Source: Streptomyces sp. NRRL F-5727 (GTDB lineage: Bacteria; Actinomycetota; Actinomycetes; Streptomycetales; Streptomycetaceae). From it: DNA of 64,000 bases. The position numbers and the translations under genes are program-made. The notes beneath the pieces are model-generated. The model worked only from the letters and a program-made list of their open reading frames with translations, had not been told where the DNA came from and did no database searches. Each line of letters begins with the position of its first letter. Positions within the stretch are counted from its first letter, which is position 1. Location of the stretch: contig NZ_JOGX01000021.1 in the NCBI RefSeq assembly GCF_000719555.1, forward strand, positions 20,813-84,812, in the 5' to 3' direction. Shown here piece by piece: positions 62,144-64,000 of this stretch.

Positions 62144-62714
62144 CGCCGTGCAGGGCCAGGCTGACGGCGGCCTCGGCGATGCGGTCGGGGTCCTCGGCGG
62201 CGCCGAGCTCGATACGCCGGACTGCGGCGTCGACGACGCCCTGGAGGAGCATGGCGCCGAGCCGGGGTTCGGTCATGCCGAGGTCGGCGAGGGCGTCGAC
62301 GACCATGGCGACGAGGCCCCCGTGGGCGGCGCGGATCTTCTCGCGGGCGCCGTCGTCGAGCTCGCCGGCGGAGATGGCGACGACGGCGCGGTGGCGGCGG
62401 TCGCCGACGAGCTCCAGCTGCTTGCGGACGTAGGCGGCGACCTTGGCCTCGGGGGTGTCGGCGCCGGCCATGGCGAACTCGACCTCGGCGGCCCAGACGG
62501 GGAAGTCGACCGCGCACAGTTCCTCGACGACGGCGGCGCGGGAGCGGAAGTACTCGTAGACCGACGAGCGCGCGAGTCCGGTGCGCTCGGCGAGTGCGGG
62601 GAAGGTCAGCGCCTCCGTCCCGCCCTCGGACAGCAGGGATCGCGCGGCGTCCAGCAGGGCGCCGCGCTGCATGGTCCGGTGCTCGGCCACGGAGGCCGCT
62701 CGAATCCTGGGCAC
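62124..62714 (-). CDS. TetR-family transcriptional regulator
   Basis: A 196-aa repressor. The HTH is LLSEGGTEALTFPALAERTGLARSSVYEYFRSRAAVVEELC (about residues 27-67). The C-terminal ligand domain has ELVGDRRHRAVVAISAGELDDGAREKIRAAHGGL. GTG 62714 precedes V-P-R-I-R. It is 30 bp downstream of whiG on the same strand. The target and ligand are unknown. Confidence 0.92.
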   Translation of the reverse strand: MPRIRAASVAEHRTMQRGALLDAARSLLSEGGTEALTFPALAERTGLARSSVYEYFRSRAAVVEELCAVDFPVWAAEVEFAMAGADTPEAKVAAYVRKQLELVGDRRHRAVVAISAGELDDGAREKIRAAHGGLVAMVVDALADLGMTEPRLGAMLLQGVVDAAVRRIELGAAEDPDRIAEAAVSLALHGVTGPRP

Positions 62715-62743
62715 GGCTCCACTGTACGACCGGTGGGGCGGGG

Positions 62744-63577
62744 TCAGCGCCCGACGTCGGCGAGCTTGGCGCGAAGCTGCAGGACGGACTTGGTGTGGAT
62801 CTGGCTGACGCGGCTCTCGGTGACGCCGAGGACGTGCCCGATCTCGGCGAGCGTCAGGCCCTCGTAGTAGTAGAGCGTGACGACGGTCTTCTCCCGCTCG
62901 GGGAGGGTGTTGATCGCGCGGGCGAGCAGCCGGCGCAGCTCGCGGTCCTCGGCGACCTCGACGGGGTTGTCGGCGGCCGTGTCCTCCAGGGTGTCCATCA
63001 GGGAGAGCCGGTCGCCCTCGCCGCCGACGTGCAGCAGCTCTTCGAGGGCGACGACGTTGGCCAGGGACAACTGGCTGAAGACGGCGTGCAGTTCCTCCAG
63101 CGGGATGCCGAGCTCGGCGGCGACCTCGCTCTCGCTGGGGGTGCGCCGGAGCTGGGCCTCCAGGGTGGCGTAGGCGCGCTCGACGTTGCGGGCCTTCTGG
63201 CGCACGGAGCGGGGGATCCAGTCGAGGGCGCGGAGCTCGTCGATCATCGCGCCGCGGATGCGGGTGATGGCGTAGGTCTCGAACTTGATGGCGCGCTCGA
63301 CGTCGAACTTCTCGATGGCGTCGATGAGGCCGAACACCCCGGAGGAGACGAAGTCCGCCTGTTCGACGTTGGACGGCAGGCCGACGCTGACGCGTCCGGC
63401 GACGTACTTGACGAGGGGCGAGTAGTGCAGGATCAGCTGCTCCCGCAGCCGCTCGTCGCCGGTGGCCTTGTACGAGCGCCACAGCTCTTCGAGGGAGGTC
63501 GGCGCGGCCGGCCGCACGGTGCCCCGGGCTGCTGGGGGCACCGCAGCGCGGTCAGACCCGGAGGTGTGCTGGGGCAT
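62744..63577 (-). CDS. whiG: RNA polymerase sigma factor WhiG (FliA-type, sporulation)
   Basis: A 277-aa sigma factor. Region 2 has [42 protein letters not shown], and region 4 has [41 protein letters not shown]. The FliA/WhiG family lacks a long region 1. In Streptomyces WhiG commits aerial hyphae to sporulation. ATG 63577 gives [17 protein letters not shown] lies upstream. It is upstream of the TetR gene and downstream of dprA, the order expected in Streptomyces. Confidence 0.97.
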   Translation of the reverse strand: MPQHTSGSDRAAVPPAARGTVRPAAPTSLEELWRSYKATGDERLREQLILHYSPLVKYVAGRVSVGLPSNVEQADFVSSGVFGLIDAIEKFDVERAIKFETYAITRIRGAMIDELRALDWIPRSVRQKARNVERAYATLEAQLRRTPSESEVAAELGIPLEELHAVFSQLSLANVVALEELLHVGGEGDRLSLMDTLEDTAADNPVEVAEDRELRRLLARAINTLPEREKTVVTLYYYEGLTLAEIGHVLGVTESRVSQIHTKSVLQLRAKLADVGR

Positions 63578-63816
63578 GCGTTGCCTTGAGCCGTTCTGCT
63601 GTCGGGTGCGTCGGTCTGGGTGTCCTGTGGGGAATCCTGGTGAGCGTAGCGTGAGTGCGGTGTCGCGGTGAGCGAACGGGAGCGGATCGCGCCGGTCCGG
63701 GTGGACGTGGTCGGCCACATCTTCGAACCGGGGCCGTGGCGCGCGTCGGCCCCGCGGGTGCGGCCGGGATGACTCGGTTCCTCATCGGCTTCACCTTTTC
63801 ACCCGAATGCGCCAGG

Positions 63817-64000
63817 TCAAGGATCGCCTCGCCGCGCGTTCGACAGCGGCTTGCCGCTGTTCGTCAACCTCCATCCGTCGCCGTCCCGTTCGGCGTGACC
63901 GAGTGCGTGGAGTTCATACAGCCGGGCGAGGGCGTCGTCGGGGGTGGTGCCGGCCCGGCGGGCGATCTCGGTGGTGGGAGCGGGCGGGTGGGCGGGGGGG
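63817..64000 (-). CDS. dprA: DNA-processing protein DprA, C-terminal end (5' part beyond the window)
   Basis: The last 61 codons are visible on the minus strand: PAPTTEIARRAGTTPDDAL, then LYELHALGHAERDGDGWRLT, ending NARRGDP with TGA at 63817-63819. This is the winged-helix C-terminus of DprA/Smf proteins, which load RecA onto incoming single-stranded DNA. Recognition rests on the short tail and on the whiG neighbourhood; the Rossmann core lies outside the window. Confidence 0.75.
   Translation of the reverse strand, partial: PPAHPPAPTTEIARRAGTTPDDALARLYELHALGHAERDGDGWRLTNSGKPLSNARRGDP

Overview
The window looks like part of a Streptomyces chromosome, or that of a very close relative. GC is very high with GC-rich third positions, start codons include many GTGs, and several mRNAs appear leaderless. 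The gene set is characteristic: infB-ylxR-nusA-rimP, the dxr-rseP-ispG block, rpsB-tsf-pyrH-frr-cdsA-rlmN, and whiG beside dprA. No stretch over 300 bases lacks a gene, and no rRNA or tRNA gene was recognised.

Layout. 1-3856 (minus): 5' part of infB, then ylxR, nusA and rimP. 4038-6927 (plus): a ferritin-like lipoprotein pair, a kinase-fold protein that lacks key catalytic residues, and a slipin. 7188-15757 (minus): proS, two GNAT acetyltransferases, ispG, an RseP-type site-2 protease, dxr and an EPSP synthase with a divergent phosphate-binding loop. 15876-24133 (minus): an aldehyde dehydrogenase of the succinate-semialdehyde type, a beta-propeller lipoprotein, a DMT exporter, a PucR regulator and a VirD4/TraG-like membrane ATPase. 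24380-30321 (plus): gabT, a PAP2 phosphatase and a two-gene McrBC-like restriction cassette. 30346-40050 (minus): a GH18 chitinase behind DasR-type repeats, a small protein behind a CRP-like palindrome, then a polyamine block (FAD oxidase, potC, potB, potA, potD-like, aldehyde dehydrogenase). 40226-45922: NADAR protein, DUF4190 protein, an adenosine-deaminase-family enzyme that is probably a 6-aminodeoxyfutalosine deaminase, GDPD, a SAM methyltransferase, a decayed kinase/serine-hydrolase locus and two small membrane proteins. 46037-49543: aldehyde dehydrogenase, Lrp-type regulator and class III aminotransferase. 49746-55468: an ABC ATPase/permease pair, then a thiamine ABC transporter behind a TPP riboswitch. 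55691-64000: rlmN, cdsA, frr, pyrH, tsf, rpsB, an M23-like protein, a TetR regulator, whiG and the 3' end of dprA.

How the genes work together. Polyamine uptake (potABCD-like), terminal amine removal (aminotransferase at 48173, FAD oxidase at 32874), oxidation of aminobutyraldehyde (dehydrogenases at 38536 and 46037), GABA transamination (gabT) and succinate-semialdehyde oxidation (15876) form a near-complete putrescine-to-succinate route. It is spread over about 34 kb in separate transcription units with two candidate regulators, PucR and Lrp/AsnC. Housekeeping translation and isoprenoid genes flank it.

The most notable items for follow-up are: the McrBC-like cassette with a long unusual N-terminus; three overlapping mini-ORFs in the infB leader; a roughly 98-nt palindromic element downstream of ispG; the TPP riboswitch with an SD-sequestering hairpin; the divergent EPSP synthase; and the pseudokinase.
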